DNA of 64,000 bases from Ananas comosus (GCF_001540865.1 NC_033631.1:6752342-6816341), one strand, 5' to 3'; counted from the first letter of the stretch, positions 22,155 through 34,451 are shown. A program made the numbers and translations. Notes: a model not told the origin generated them from the sequence alone.

Positions 22155-24893
22155 TGTCACGGGCGATTCCCCGGGACCGGCAGAGGCCTCCCGTAGCGTG
22201 TCCAGGACCGTGGCCCATATGTCTGCAGCATATAAGGAGTCTAGAGTAAGATAAGCGAAGTAAGGAGCGAGAAGAAAAAGAAACGCATAGCAAAACTAGT
22301 GATATCAGAGCAGTATGATTATCTATGTCTTTTTCTTATAACAGTACAAGGAAAAGAGGCATACTACAACGGGCATAAAAGTGAAACATAAGTAGTACAA
22401 TATCTGCTCTCCCACCACGTACAAAAATGGTGGTTCTCTAGTACAGCTGGAAAACTACTCAACGGTCTCACAAAAGAAACAAGAAGAAGGTAGATCCACC
22501 TATTCAACGATTCCGTTCGGTAAGCAGCTAGCCGAGGTAATAGCTTTTCCGCGATCTCCTGGGCCTGCATTCTCTCGTGTGGAAAGCTCTGAAAAACAAC
22601 GGAGAATAAAGAAAGGGCGTGAGAACGATAATTATAGTTCCAGTTGGCAATTACTGACCCCCTTAGCTCATGCTCCACCTAGGCCCAAACTAAGGGTAAG
22701 CAACGATAATAATAATAAGCAATAAGGAGTATGCACAATAAACTGCTGAAGAAAGCATACTGAAATGCTAGTCTACTGTGTCCTCAGTAAGCATAGTTGG
22801 TCAACCAGAAAGTAGCTCTATTCTATCATTTTACGATTAAGTCCAATGGGCCAACTAGTTAATATTCGTTAACCTTTGTCAATACATGAATGTAGAAGTC
22901 TATCATGGCAACGCAAGTATACTACAAGTCTCACACTATGCTAAAATGCATTGTAAATGTTAACAACTTACTAAGGGTCCTATTAAGTAGTGATCCATTC
23001 TCTCAACGTCGTGTCGATTTTCATTTCCAATTAAGGATGCTACCCAAGGTAGTCCGGGCTGTGCCGCCTAAGTGCCTGCTGGTAGTCCGCACATTCTACA
23101 CATGGAATGTTCTGTCGCCACTGACCCCTAGCGTCTCATACGCGCAACGAGGCGAGCAAAAGTCGTATAGGCAACGCCGGATGCCGGCTTTGGGGAGCGA
23201 CCCTCCCAGCAACTGTGCGAATGAGCACCAAATGGCAAACAAAGCAAGTCACTGTTCTCAAGTACCCAACCCTCATGTCTCCTACCTGTATACGTCGCTA
23301 GCAACCCGACAGATCTAGTTCAAAGTCATATATGTGAAGTCCCAGACACATATCACATTGCTTAGTGCCTCTTATGAACAGCTTAAGCTGCCACAACTAA
23401 ATCATGTCCAATTAAAGACATTAAACATTAATGCTCACTAAGCCCCGGGCCCCAATGCCCTTATGACATTGCCCAACCTCAACAAGTTCATCTAGTCCCT
23501 AAGCCTCTCATAGTCCAAAAATTCCCTCAATGTGCAGCATACTGGTAATATATTGAACGCATGAAAAGCAAGGTTTCGTTTTCATAATAGGGATTATAAT
23601 CTTCATAGTCTCGACTATGAATGCTAGGCCACACATCATGCTCCGCTACTATTATAAAGGTCCCAAAATTTACTAAACACATAACCTATGCTGTTAAGAC
23701 ATTATAAAATTCATAATAAATACGTTAAATGAAAATACAAGAATTTCAACTTTTCAAAACATTTAACACCAAAATAGGAGCATTTTCTCAATTGTATGTT
23801 AGGCCAAACGCTACACGGGAATCCGTCGGCGTGCTCGCTTCGAATCGTCGAATGGAGTTGTCCACGAGCCTGCAGATACCCTAAAAAGATAATCAGGCGA
23901 AAAGAACGAAGGGCCATACGACCATCTAATAATACAAACATAATCTAGAAGCAAAAAGGCCAAAACTAACCCTCAAAGATAGAAATCTCTTCCAAACTCC
24001 AAAAGAAGCTTTGAACCCCTCCAATCCAAGCCCTACGAAGGTATTCTAAAAGACCAACCAATCAAGCGCTGCAAAAGCCCAGGTTCAGAAAAAGCCAATA
24101 AACCTAAGTCCCAAAACTAGGGTTTTCATTCTCCAAAAATCACCCAAAACAAGAACTACAGGAGGGAAACATGGTAACTAACCCCTTTGGAAGCTTCAAT
24201 GCCAAACTCGAAAATGCCCTAGGGTTTTAAGTTTCGGTCAGCCACTTAACTCTACACAGCAAGCTCCAAGCCTGGCAAGGTGGAAAAGAGAGAAAGTGGT
24301 TGAGCTCCAAGTCCCTCAAGCTAGCTCACTCCCTATCTTCTCCTCCTTACTTCTTCTCTTATCTTCTCTCTAGGAAGTGTAGGGAGAGGATGAGAATCGA
24401 GAAAATGAGAGAGGGGAGAGGGGAAATGGCTAATAACCCACTAATGTAAGCGAAAATCTGGAAAGGTCCTCCCAAAAATCCAATATTTGCAACAGCCCGC
24501 GTCTGGGCATTTTCAGCCCAGAGGACCGTCTCTCCCCAGCAGGGACCCCGCGGTTCTCGTCGCATGCGAACGAACTGAAAAACAAGCGTTCGGGAACCGG
24601 TCTCTCCCTAGCCGGGTACCGGTCTCTCACATGCAAGACGCGCTCGGGGACGCCGTTCGCCTGCCAGGGGGACGCGGTGTGCCTTCAGGCTGCCTCAACA
24701 CTGCTGCATTGGGGACCGGTCTCTCTTCCGGATCGATCCCCGAGGAGTAAAAAACTCTAGGACTTGTCCAGAAATTCTAATTTTCGAACTTTTAGTCGAA
24801 AAACATTCTACAACCGCTCCACCAAGTTGTGAAAACTCGAATACATCCAAAACACTCGAACCCTCGCAATTTGCAAAGGTCCAGTGTGTTACA
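22155..24893 (-). repeat. 5' LTR of the LTR-2 element (2739 bp)
   Basis: Plus-strand limits are TGTCACGGGCG and GTGTGTTACA. In element orientation it starts TGTAACACACTGGACC, as does the solo copy at 30041, which starts TGTAGCACACTGGACC. A decayed palindrome array is at 24515-24735 (ACCGGTCTCTCCC, TACCGGTCTCTC, GGGGACCGGTCTCTC). GA-rich leader and CTAGGGTTTT boxes follow at 24110-24430. The 5 bp outside are CATGG. Confidence 0.8.
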
Positions 24894-25982
24894 CATGGGT
24901 TTACACCGGCGATGTCGGCCTGGCGCTGCTTCATCCCCCGTCAGCCGAAAGGAATCGAGAGCGCTAGCGCCGAGTCCCTTGCGGCCGTCAGCGTGGAGAG
25001 CCAATCAACCTGCAGCACCCGACGAGTCGTAGTGAGCAGTATAGATTGTGATTAGAGGCACAGAGCTAGAGCAGTGTCGTTGATACAAGGCGCATCTTGC
25101 ATTCATTCATCTAGACTTCATTTCTAATACTCATGGCATAGAGATGGTGTACAAGAGGATTACTAGTGGTGAATGCCCCAGAGCATTCCGTCAGTGTCAC
25201 CTAACGAGTGTTTGGCGTGCTCCAGTGCAAATAGCGATTGATTATGCATTGATCTGCTAGTGCTAGATGCAGATGTGGGGCTTCGATGTCACTATTGGGG
25301 ACCAACGGCTCTCCGAAGTACTATGCGGTGAAGATTGTGAAGGCTAAGGTGATCACTTTTCGTGTAGCATCTAATCTAGAAGTTATTTATGTTTTCTGAT
25401 CCAAGCGTGAAAAGTAGGCGCTTCGCGGCGACTATATCGCTGTGAGGGTCGAAGAGAATGATCATAGGAAGGGTGAAGGCCTATTTGGCAACGCATAGGT
25501 GGATGCTCGAAAGGAGTACCACAGAGTTGGGGATATTCGACGATAGCGTGCGAGTTCCCCGATGTATTTCCGAGGCGGAGTCTACGGACTGCCACCGGAC
25601 GGGAAGTTGAGTTTGTCATTGACTGTGATTCCCGGGGCGGAACTCGTTCGAAGGCGGCCGCGTATAGAATGGCCCCGTGGAGCTAAAGAGCTACAAAGGT
25701 CAAACTACAGACTTGCTTACTAAGGGCTTTGTTGAGCCGAGTGTTCACGCGTGGGACTCCGTGCTATTGTGAAGAAAAAGGATGGCAACACTTACGATCT
25801 GCTAGATTATTCGCGTAGTGCACAAATAACAGTAAAGAACAAGTACTGCCGTTATCCGAAGGATTGCCGATGCTATTCGATCATGTTGCAAGGTTCCAAG
25901 GTGTATTCGAAGATTGATCTCCAATCGGGGTATCATCAATTAAAATCAGCCGAAAGATGGCATCAAACGGCGTACCGTATCG
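24894..25982 (+). pseudogene. Noisy gypsy fragment: gag end, protease, RT start
   Basis: A plus-strand polyprotein fragment broken by many frameshifts. A decayed zinc-knuckle remnant (GDVG) is at about 24912. A basic gag tail (RGEPINLQ) is near 25005. Protease-like pieces are SSVVDTR..LHSFI near 25075-25105 and GFDVTIG near 25280, the latter followed by a YYAV..KAKVITF piece. EFVIDCDP is near 25608 in place of the usual REVEFVID. RT motifs VKKKDGNTYDLLDYSRSAQI and [15 protein letters not shown] end at the scaffold gap. The order is correct for Ty3/gypsy. Its left edge abuts the LTR-2 end at 24893, so it is probably the interrupted target of that insertion or a truncated neighbour. It overlaps in content with the RT after the gap, so it is a different copy or a badly assembled duplicate. 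Confidence 0.65.
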
Positions 25983-26082
25983 NNNNNNNNNNNNNNNNNN
26001 NNNNNNNNNNNNNNNNNNNNNNNNNNNNNNNNNNNNNNNNNNNNNNNNNNNNNNNNNNNNNNNNNNNNNNNNNNNNNNNNNN
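25983..26082. other. Scaffold gap of exactly 100 N
   Basis: One hundred N. This is the usual placeholder for a gap of unknown size. Open frames that run through it are artefacts. Confidence 0.99.
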
Positions 26083-26184
26083 TTAGGTCGGAAAACATTC
26101 TACAACCCTCCACCAAGTGTGGAAAAGCTCGAAATACATCCAAGCACTCGAACCTCGCAATTTGCAAAGGTCCAGTGTGTTACA
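26083..26184 (-). repeat. Terminal 102 bp of an LTR-2 copy
   Basis: It repeats 24788-24893 almost word for word (AACATTCTACAAC..CCACCAAG..GCAATTTGCAAAGGTCCAG) and ends at the natural terminus GTGTGTTACA. The rest of that LTR is lost in the gap. Confidence 0.85.
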
Positions 26185-29100
26185 TCGTGCTTCGCCGCGA
26201 CGGTGTCGGTGACGAGAGCAAGAAAGTTAGTCAACAGCGGTTGCATAGCATTTTTGGCAACTGTTGTGGAAGTGGATCAAGTAGCTCCAACATTAGAGGA
26301 GTTATCGGTGGTACGGGAGTTCCCGGATGTGTTTCTCGCGGAGTTACCGGGGATACCACCGGATCGGGAGATCGAGTTCGTCATAGATTTGATTCCCAGT
26401 ACTGCACCGATCTCGAAGGCTCCGTATCGAATGGCGCTGGCGGAACTGAAAGAATTGAGGAGTCAGTTGCAAGATCTTCTTGACAAACAGTTTATCCGGC
26501 CAAGTGTATCACTGTGGGGAGCCCCGGTGTTGTTTGTACGAAAGAAAGATGGATCGTTTCGACTCTGTGTGGATTATCGAGAGTTGAACAAGGTCACGAT
26601 CAAGAATAAGTACCCACTCCCCCGAATCGATGATTTGTTCGACCAGTTGCAGGGGTTGTGTGTGTACTCAAAAATAGATTTGCAGTCCGGCTATCACCAG
26701 TTGAAGATCAAGCCGGAGGATGTGCAGAAAACTGCGTTCCGTACGCGGTACGGGCACTATGAATTCACGGTTATGCTATTTGGACTCATGAATGCTCCAG
26801 CGGCGTTCTTGAACTTGATGAACCGTGTCTTCAGAGAGTTTCTGGACCGATTTATCGTGGTCTTCATAGACGACATATTGGTCTATTCTCGCAGTGACGA
26901 GGAACATGCCGAGCATTTGAGGATTGTGCTTCAAGTCCTTCAGGAGGAGAAGCTATATGCTAAGTTAAAGAAGTGTGACTTCTAGCTCCGAGAGGTCGCA
27001 TTTCTAGGGCACGTGATTTCTGCTGGTGGAGTCTCAGTAGACCCAAGGAAAGTTGAGGCAATCAAGGATTGGCCGTGCCCGACGAATGTCACGGAGGTTC
27101 GAAGCTTCGTGGGCTTGGCGGGCTACTATAGACGGTTCGTGGAGGGCTTCTCGAAGATAGTAATTCCACTTACCGGTCTGACTCAGAAAGGCACCAAATT
27201 TGTCTGGAGCGAGGAGTGCGACCGGAGTTTCAAGGAGTTGAAGGAGAAATTAACTTCGACTCCGGTACTCGCTTTACCGATGCAAGGCAAAGACTTCGTG
27301 GTCTATAGCGATACTTCCTATCTAGGATTGGGGTGTGTTTTGATGCAGGGTGGGAAAGTAATTGCTTATGCATTCCGTCAGCTGAAGAGCTATGAAAAGA
27401 ACTACCCCATTCACGACTTGGAGCTAGCGGCGGTAATCTTCGCCTTGAAGTTGTGGCGGCACTATCTATATGGTGCGCATTGCGAGATCTATACCGATCA
27501 CAAGAGCCTAAAATATTTGTTCACACAGAAAGAGCTCAACATGCGTCAACGACGGTGGTTAGAATTGTTAAAGGATTACGACGTGAATATCCTTTACCAC
27601 CTGGGGAAGGCGAATATGGTCGCAGATGCACTGAGCAGAAAGTCCATAGAGAACCTCGCTATGTGGGTTACAAATCAAACACCCCTATGGCTGGACATGG
27701 AGCGAATGAACATTGAGGTGGTTGCTCCCGAGATTCCGGCTCACTTGACGGCACTCGTTGTCCAACTGACCTTGTTGGAGAGGATAAAAAATCTGCAACC
27801 CGCGGACCCAGAACTCCAAAAGGTGCGGCGTGACATCGAGAAGGGTTGTGGCGGCGATTTCATGGTAGGCGCCGATGGTGCACTTCGGTTTCGAAACCGA
27901 TGGTGTGTGCCAAACAACGAGGAGATCCGAAGGCTAATCTTGCAAGAGGCACATTGGTCGCCTTATTGCGATCACCCGGGCGGCACCAAGATGTATTAGG
28001 GATTAAAAATGCACTATTGGTGGTCGGGAATGAAAAGTGATATTGGACGCTTCGTGGCGAAGTGCTTAGTATGCCAACAAGTAAAGGCCGAGCGTCGATT
28101 TCCAGTAGGAAAGCTTCAAAGCCTACCAATCCCCATTTGAAAATGGGAAGATATATCGATGGACTTCGTGGTCGGCTTGCCTCGCTCAACGGGCAGCCAC
28201 GATGCGATATTGGTAATTGTGGACCGATTGACGAAGTCGGCTCACTTTTTGCCGATCCACACCACGTGGGCAGGCGACAAGTTGGCGCAGGTGTACCTTG
28301 CTGAGATAGTGAGGTTGCACGGGGTGCCAAAATCGATCGTGTCGTATCGCGACCCCCCGTTTACTTCACACTTCTGGAAGAGCATGCAAGAAGCGCTTGG
28401 CACACGGCTCGACTTCAGCACAGTATTTCATCCTCAGATAGATGGGCAAACTGAGATGACCATTCAAACTCTGAAGGATATGTTGTGAGCGTGTGTCATC
28501 AACTATAAAGGGAGTTGGTGTGATCATCTGCCGATGGCCGAGTTCGCCTACAACAATAGTTATCACGCTAGTGTGGAGATGGCACCATTCGAGGCTCTCT
28601 AAGGGCAGAACTGTCGGTCTCCTATACACTGGAGTGATGTGGGCGAGCGTGCAGAGTTCAGCCCTAATGTTCTGCGAGAAGCGGAGGAAAAAGTCCGCCT
28701 TGCGCGCAAGCGATTGCTCACGGTGCAGTCGGGACAGAAAAGCTATGCGGATAGGCGCCGTCGAGATATAGAGTTCGCAGTGGGCGACCGCGTATTCTAA
28801 AGGTTTTGCCAATGCGGGGTGTGAAACGGTTTGAAGTACGGGAAAAGTTGAGTCCCCGGTACATTGGACCCTATGAAATATTGGAGCGAGTTAGTACGGT
28901 GGCTTATTGGCTCGCCTTGCCGCCGAAGCTCGCGGATGTACATAATGTGTTCCATGTCTCCAACCTTCGCAAGTATATTCATGACCCCGAGCACGCGATG
29001 CTATACGAGCCGCCGGAACTCTAATAAGACTTGAGCTACGAGGAGTTTCCGGTGATGGTTATTGCTCGAGAAGTGCGAAAACTGAGAAGTCGCGAGATTC

Positions 29101-29201
29101 CTTACGTGAAGATCCGGTGGAGAAATCATGATGATTGTGAGGCCACCTAGGAACTCGAGGATCTGATGAGAAAGCATCATCCTCACTTGTTTGAGGAATA
29201 A
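26185..29201 (+). pseudogene. pol: Chromovirus pol (LTR-5 element): RT, RNase H, integrase
   Basis: The linker is [22 protein letters not shown] has [20 protein letters not shown], then [14 protein letters not shown] and the catalytic [11 protein letters not shown]. RNase H has [18 protein letters not shown] and [11 protein letters not shown]. The spacer includes [14 protein letters not shown] and ADALSRK. Integrase has a zinc finger with [14 protein letters not shown], the first Asp in SMDFVVGLPRS, the second region SYRDPPF (normally SDRDPRF, so the second catalytic Asp is replaced by Tyr), and QIDGQTEMTIQT, where the Glu is present. The C-terminus has PRYIGPYEILERV, VHNVFHVSNLRKYIHDPEH and RKLRSREIPYVKI, ending at 29201. 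In-frame stops lie at 26983, 27997, 28138, 28486, 28600, 29022, 29025 and 29148, with a frameshift at about 28797. Gag and protease are missing: the left edge abuts an LTR-2 end. Confidence 0.88.
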
Positions 29202-29234
29202 GGTATAGAAACTGAGTTTTAATTAAGTTGAATC

Positions 29235-29239
29235 AGTTT
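29235..29239. repeat. Target-site duplication AGTTT, left copy
   Basis: Matches 34415-34419 across the interrupted solo LTR-1. Removing the insertion restores AATCAGTTTCGAGGACGAAA, a typical gypsy 3'-UTR sequence. Confidence 0.9.
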
Positions 29240-29880
29240 TGTCACGCCCCGAGACCGATACCAATTTGGGCTGGCCCGAGCACGTCAAACAGACGCCGAA
29301 CGGACAGAGTTTCGCCTGTCCGCCCAAGGCTCATCACCTGTACATTTTTAAGTAGAGAAAAGCACTAGCGGAAACATACACAAACGGCTTACACGAGGGT
29401 AAGCAATAGCCATGAGTGAAAGAAAGGAAACTAAACATCTACACAAGTACTATGATTCTCTTTTGATCACATACATTGCATTCATAGTTCTTTACATCCT
29501 TTTCATCATTTCTTTTTACATTACATTCTCGTTGAGATAAACATTACATTCTTTTTCTTTTACATCTCAATTTATCAAATACAAAAGAACTACAAAATGT
29601 AAACCCGACTTGGTAGTCACTGTCTATGGCGCGATACCTTTACCACGGTCGCTCGCCGGCTCGCTCGGTCCCGGCTCTGTGGAAATAGCGGGTTGAGAAC
29701 TACAACGAAGTTTCCAGTGGGTTCGGCCCCAATCTCACCGACTTTCCCACTAGGACTAACTCGGGCATAATAAAAAGGATAAGCAGATAAGTAGCCAACT
29801 ATACAAATGCAGCAAATATGCCTGAACAATGCTATCAATAAGATGCTCAATATAAACTCATGAAGAATGCATGGTCGATG

Positions 29881-29919
29881 TTCTTTGTTCTTTGTTCTTT
29901 GTTCTTTGTTCTTTGTTCA
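29881..29919. repeat. Perfect TTCTTTG heptamer run
   Basis: Five tandem heptamers with a partial unit, in the solo LTR-1. Confidence 0.9.
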
Positions 29920-30035
29920 ATCTCAAGGCTAACCCGAGGGTATCGCCTCATTAACTCACAACTCAAATCAATGATCGCGGGCCCTCAGCTTCCTCCCGCT
30001 AGGACCGTCCTCTGAGTAACTCAACCCAGTGATAA

Positions 30036-30040
30036 CAAAC
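30036..30040. repeat. Target-site duplication CAAAC, left copy
   Basis: Matches 32527-32531 on the other side of the solo LTR-2. Removing the insertion restores the LTR-1 sequence GATAACAAACTCCGGAGCGC. Confidence 0.92.
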
Positions 30041-32526
30041 TGTAGCACACTGGACCTTTGCAAATTGCGAGGTTCGAGTGTTTGATATGTATTCCGAACT
30101 TTTCCACACTTGGTGGAAGGTCGTAGATGGTATTCCGACCTAAAAGTTCGATTTCTGGAATTTGGCTAAGTCCTGGAGTTTTCACTCTCGGGGACCGATC
30201 CCTGGCTAGGAGAGACCGGTTCCATTTGAACAGTGTCGCGACCAGCTTAAGGTAACCGGTCCCTGGCTGGGAAAGACCGGTTCCCGAACGCGTGTTTTGC
30301 GAGAAGGGTCCGAGAGACCGGTCCCTGGCGGGGAGAGACCGGTTCCCGAATGTTGGTTTTGCGGGGCAGGTTGAGAGACCGGTCCCAGGTGTCGGGGAGA
30401 CCGGTCCCTCAGCACGAAAACTGCTCAGACCGGGCAGTGCACAGGTTGCATTTTAGAGGGACCTAGGTGGATTTTGTTACATTTGAAGGCTTATAGAGCC
30501 TTTCCTCTCCCTCTGACCCTCATTTTCACCCTCCTTACACTTCTAGAGAGAGAAGAAGAAGGAGAAGTTGGAGAGCAAGCTTGAAGGAACCTTGGAGCAT
30601 CTTCCTCCTTCCCATTTCTCACTTTTGGAGGCTTAGAGCTTGGACTTGGAGCTTTGTGGTGGATTAATCTTCAACCCTAAAGCATTTTGAGCTTGGTTTG
30701 GATCTCCTCTTGAGGTTAGTTGCTTATTTCTCCCCTCTATACCTATTTTTGATAGATTTTGAGAGATAAAACCCTAGAAATGAGATTTAGGGTTTATTTT
30801 GGGAATTTTTGATTTGAGGACTTGGAGACCTAATTAATAGGTTTAGACCCTTCCTCTAGGTTGGGTTGGAAGGGTTCTTGCTCTCTTTAGAAGCTTGGGC
30901 AGGGATTGCATCACAAGAGGTGAGTTATGCCCTTTATGCTTAGATGGTTTAAGATTGAGTTTTTCGATGTTCGTTTCGATTGTGTAACTCTTGTTCATAC
31001 ATCTTTCGGGTGCTAGGAGACTAGTGGACACCTCCGTTCGGTGAAACGAAGAGTTTCGATTTTCGGTGGGTTTTGCTTCATGAAAACGGGGCGAAATAGC
31101 CCCCGTGTTTTCTATACTTGTCGTAACGTCATTTTAAATGCAAATCTATGCTTAATGGAATTTATGTGAATTTTAGAATACTTAAAATGCATGTGTTATG
31201 TATAAGAAAATTTGCACTCTATATAGTAGAGCATTCTCGGTATTGTTATATACATTTGCGTAGTGTTCGCATTAGTCGTTTGGAAACATGCTTCATATGT
31301 TTAAAGTGGCTCAATTATGCATTTATGAACACTTGGGTTAAGCTTGGACTTAGTAAATGAAAGTGTCATAAAGGGGCACTTAGACTAGCACACTATGAGA
31401 CTATTGTTTTGAGACTTAGAGATAGGCCATGGACATTTACTACTTTCCTTGTTTTAGACATGATGACATAGAGATAGGCCTATGAGAGAGTTGTGACATA
31501 TTCCATATTGTTAGACATAAGGACTTAGTACTTGAGACGGATCTTTCATTACTTGCCATTGTGCTCATTCGCACATGCTTGTAAGGGTCGCTTCCAACAA
31601 GCCGGCATTCTGGAGATGGCCATCGCGATACATATTCGCCGTGCGGGATTGGACGCCGAAGTGGATTGCTGTGGGAAAGGCTCATTCCTAGAGTGGGGAT
31701 GTTGACTACCGCGGGGCCATTAGGCTCGGCACCGGCCAGACAGCCTACAGGTGGATCTCAGGGCCAGACAGCCTTCGGGCGGATCTCTTCAGATTTGATT
31801 TTGAACATTCATCATGCCATGTGGACATTGATTAGAATAGTAAACAATGACATCTTTACTATTTGACTTATGGATATCATACTAGCGATGCTTGGGTACA
31901 TTCATACGAGAATAGCTTTTCTTACTTAGACTAAATCATGCTAAGTAGAGATATCTTGTGGTAGCAAATATTCATGCTTATTTACTTGTCGTACATATCG
32001 TATTTGTTTACATCTACTTATTGACCCCTTCTTAGTTTGGGCCTAGTGGTGCATTTCACTGAAGCCAGTAATTGCCCACTGGGAACTATTATTCAATAGT
32101 TCTCACGCCCCCTGTTTTATGGTTTTATTTCAGAGCCTTCGGCACCGGCGGAGGCACGGGATCGCGGCAAGGGAGTCACATAGCTAGATAGTGGAGCTTG
32201 CTGTTGCTCCTAGGTGGTCACTCTCTCTTTTTTGGGTCTTGTGAGAGAGAGAGTTTTGAGTACCATGTATAGAGAGACCACCTATGTACTTGTTTAGCTT
32301 TTGTATTCGGATTCCTATTGTATTCACTTTATATTTTTACTTAGTGGATTTACTTTTATATTCCTCACCCTTATTGTAGCTTCTAGATATACCTTACTCT
32401 GATGCTTCTAGATGTTCTTTTTATCGTCTTACTTATCATTTTGTTTTAGACGCCTTGTATGTTTTAGACATACGACGGGTCTGGGTACGCGCCGGGCGGG
32501 CTACCGCTGGGTCCCGGGGCGTGACA
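30041..32526 (+). repeat. Solo LTR-2 nested in the solo LTR-1 (2486 bp)
   Basis: It starts TGTAGCACACTGGACC and ends CCCGGGGCGTGACA, flanked by CAAAC. It has the best-ordered palindrome array (30191-30408), a GA-rich leader near 30540-30565, and AAACCCTA or AGGGTTTA boxes at 30768-30795. No coding capacity. Apparent open frames (30206-30415, 30843-31031) are shadows of the repeat sequence. Confidence 0.93.
30191..30408. promoter_or_regulatory. ACCGGT palindrome array in U3 of LTR-2
   Basis: Four pairs of ACCGGT (one core ACCGAT). Start-to-start distances within pairs are 21, 21, 21 and 22 bp. The inner spacers read CCCTGGCTGGGAAAG-like. The array lies about 150-370 bp from the LTR 5' end. 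Confidence 0.8.
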
Positions 32527-32531
32527 CAAAC
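32527..32531. repeat. Target-site duplication CAAAC, right copy
   Basis: Pairs with 30036-30040. Confidence 0.92.
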
Positions 32532-34414
32532 TCCGGAGCGCATCGCCGGAGGGGGAGCGACTACCCTCGAGCAAGGACTTATAGCGAGTATGATCAATCC
32601 TTAACTCTAAGGATATTCAGTTCAATCTATTCCTTAACTCTAAAAAATTATGCACAAATGACCCTTAGCTCTAAGGTTGAATGTCATCGTGTCAATCTCA
32701 TGTTCTTTGCATTTTTTATCTTTGACCATGTCAATACACTAACTCTAGTATTTTTTCATCACTTTATTTTGCTAACTCTAGCACGCATTGTTCTTTAACT
32801 TTACTTGTTCTTTATGCCACTTTCATTTTCTTCACTTGTCTCTAATCATTGTCATTGTTCTTTGCGTCACATTTCTCTTTGATGCCACACACTAACTCTA
32901 GTGTCACATTATTTTACATTGTCGGATGCCACTCGATCTATGTTTTATTGTGTCACTTTGTTCTTTCATCTCATTGGACGCTCACATTATATTCTCATGC
33001 ATACGTATAGGGTTGAATAGATTCTCAAACATTTCGAATAGCACGTTACTCACATCATGCAACATTCACATATATATCATCATATCTACCCTATAATGCA
33101 TGCAACAATATACATATATGCTCAATTGAATGACACATTAGGCATAGAAGGAATTCCAACGAGTTTGGATAGCACCACCCACCTCGTAGGCGTACTAAGA
33201 TGCTACGGTGATTTTCTTGGAATTTTTAGCCTCTTAGTTTGCTACCTGCGGCAAAACGAAGCCCTATTAGGCCATTTTGCTCATATCTTTACAATGGCTT
33301 TTCGTAACGTCAATCCGAGCGCACCAACGCGTCGAAAATACCCCCAATTAGGTTTCTAGAGGGTCAATTTCACTTTGAAACCCTCACAAGCAAAAGCTCC
33401 AATTTGGGTGCCATAGCTCATAACATATATCAAACCTAGGGTTTGATCTCATTAGGAAGCAAAAGAAGCTTCAATCTACTCTAGAGACTCCATTAAAACC
33501 ATTCTTAACTCTATCAAAATCCATTTTAGGGTTTCACCATGAGAGGGGTTGAAACTTTCCTCTAAGCTTCACCACCTACACCCAACCCATGGTTTTGAAC
33601 TCAACAAGAAGCAAAAGATAGCTCCAAATACTCTAGGGATCTCATGAAAACCATCCTTAGGGAAATCGAAACCCTAGCTTAAGTTCTACCATGAGAGGAG
33701 ATGAAAGCTTACCTTCTAAGCTCTCCTTTGTTGCTCCAAAGGGGAAGAAGAGGAAGTAGCTCTACTCCTTAGCTTCTTCTTCACCTTCTACTCCTTTTCC
33801 TTCTTCTTTTTTTTCCTTTCCTTTCTTTCTTTTCTTTCTTCTCTTCTTTGTCTTCTAGAGAGAGAAAGAGAGGAAAGAGTGTGTGAGAGGGAGAGAATGA
33901 GAGATAGGTCCCTCATAACCCCTCAATATAACCCATATACTGCATAATTGCAAATAAGCCCCTCAGCTTTTACTTTATTAAACTGCCTAAACTGGGCAGA
34001 TTCGTGTTCGGGGACCGGTCTCCCCGACTTGGGACCGGTCCCAGAGAGCTCTACCCGAAGTTGGCAGAGCTCCAGCCTGATGCAACCGGTCTCTCTCTCG
34101 GGGACCGGTCTCTCGGGGACCGATCTCTCCCCGCAGGGATCGATTCCCGAGAGCTGATTTTCTGGGACTTAGCTGATTTTCAGCTTTTCTCATTTCTCAC
34201 GCGTTCGGGGACCAGTCTCTCCCACCAGGGACCGGTCCCCGAGAGCACAAAATCTGCAAAATGCAGATTTTTGATTCTTTAGCTCTCGAAAACCTCCCAC
34301 AATGCACTTTTGACCATTTTAACATCTTCGAACTTTTCGAAGTGTATCATCCTCACACTTTGGTCAATTTGACTAAAGTTCGATATTTATTTTCTGAATT
34401 TTTGGTATATTACA

Positions 34415-34451
34415 AGTTTCGAGGACGAAACTCCTTTTAAGGAGGGGATGA
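34415..34451 (+). other. 3' UTR and polypurine tract of the LTR-5 element
   Basis: AGTTTCGAGGACGAAACTCC (the first 5 bases are the duplicated AGTTT), then AAGGAGGGGATGA before the LTR at 34452. The GAGGACGAA box and terminal purine tract are standard for plant chromoviruses and show that the pol at 26185-29201 and the LTR at 34452 belong to one element. Confidence 0.88.

Larger units (their letters stand above)
29240..34414 (-). repeat. Solo LTR-1 inserted in the LTR-5 element
   Basis: It runs TGTCACGCCCC to GGTATATTACA. Without the nested 2491-bp insertion it is 2684 bp, against 2686 bp for the copy at 4442-7127. The flanking AGTTT duplication shows a complete insertion that later lost its internal region by LTR-LTR recombination. 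Its palindrome array is at 34012-34248 and its CT-rich leader at 33765-33870. Confidence 0.93.

Noticed and set aside
25946..26985. Open frames spanning the gap
   Set aside because: They run through 100 N; the left and right parts belong to different sequence pieces.
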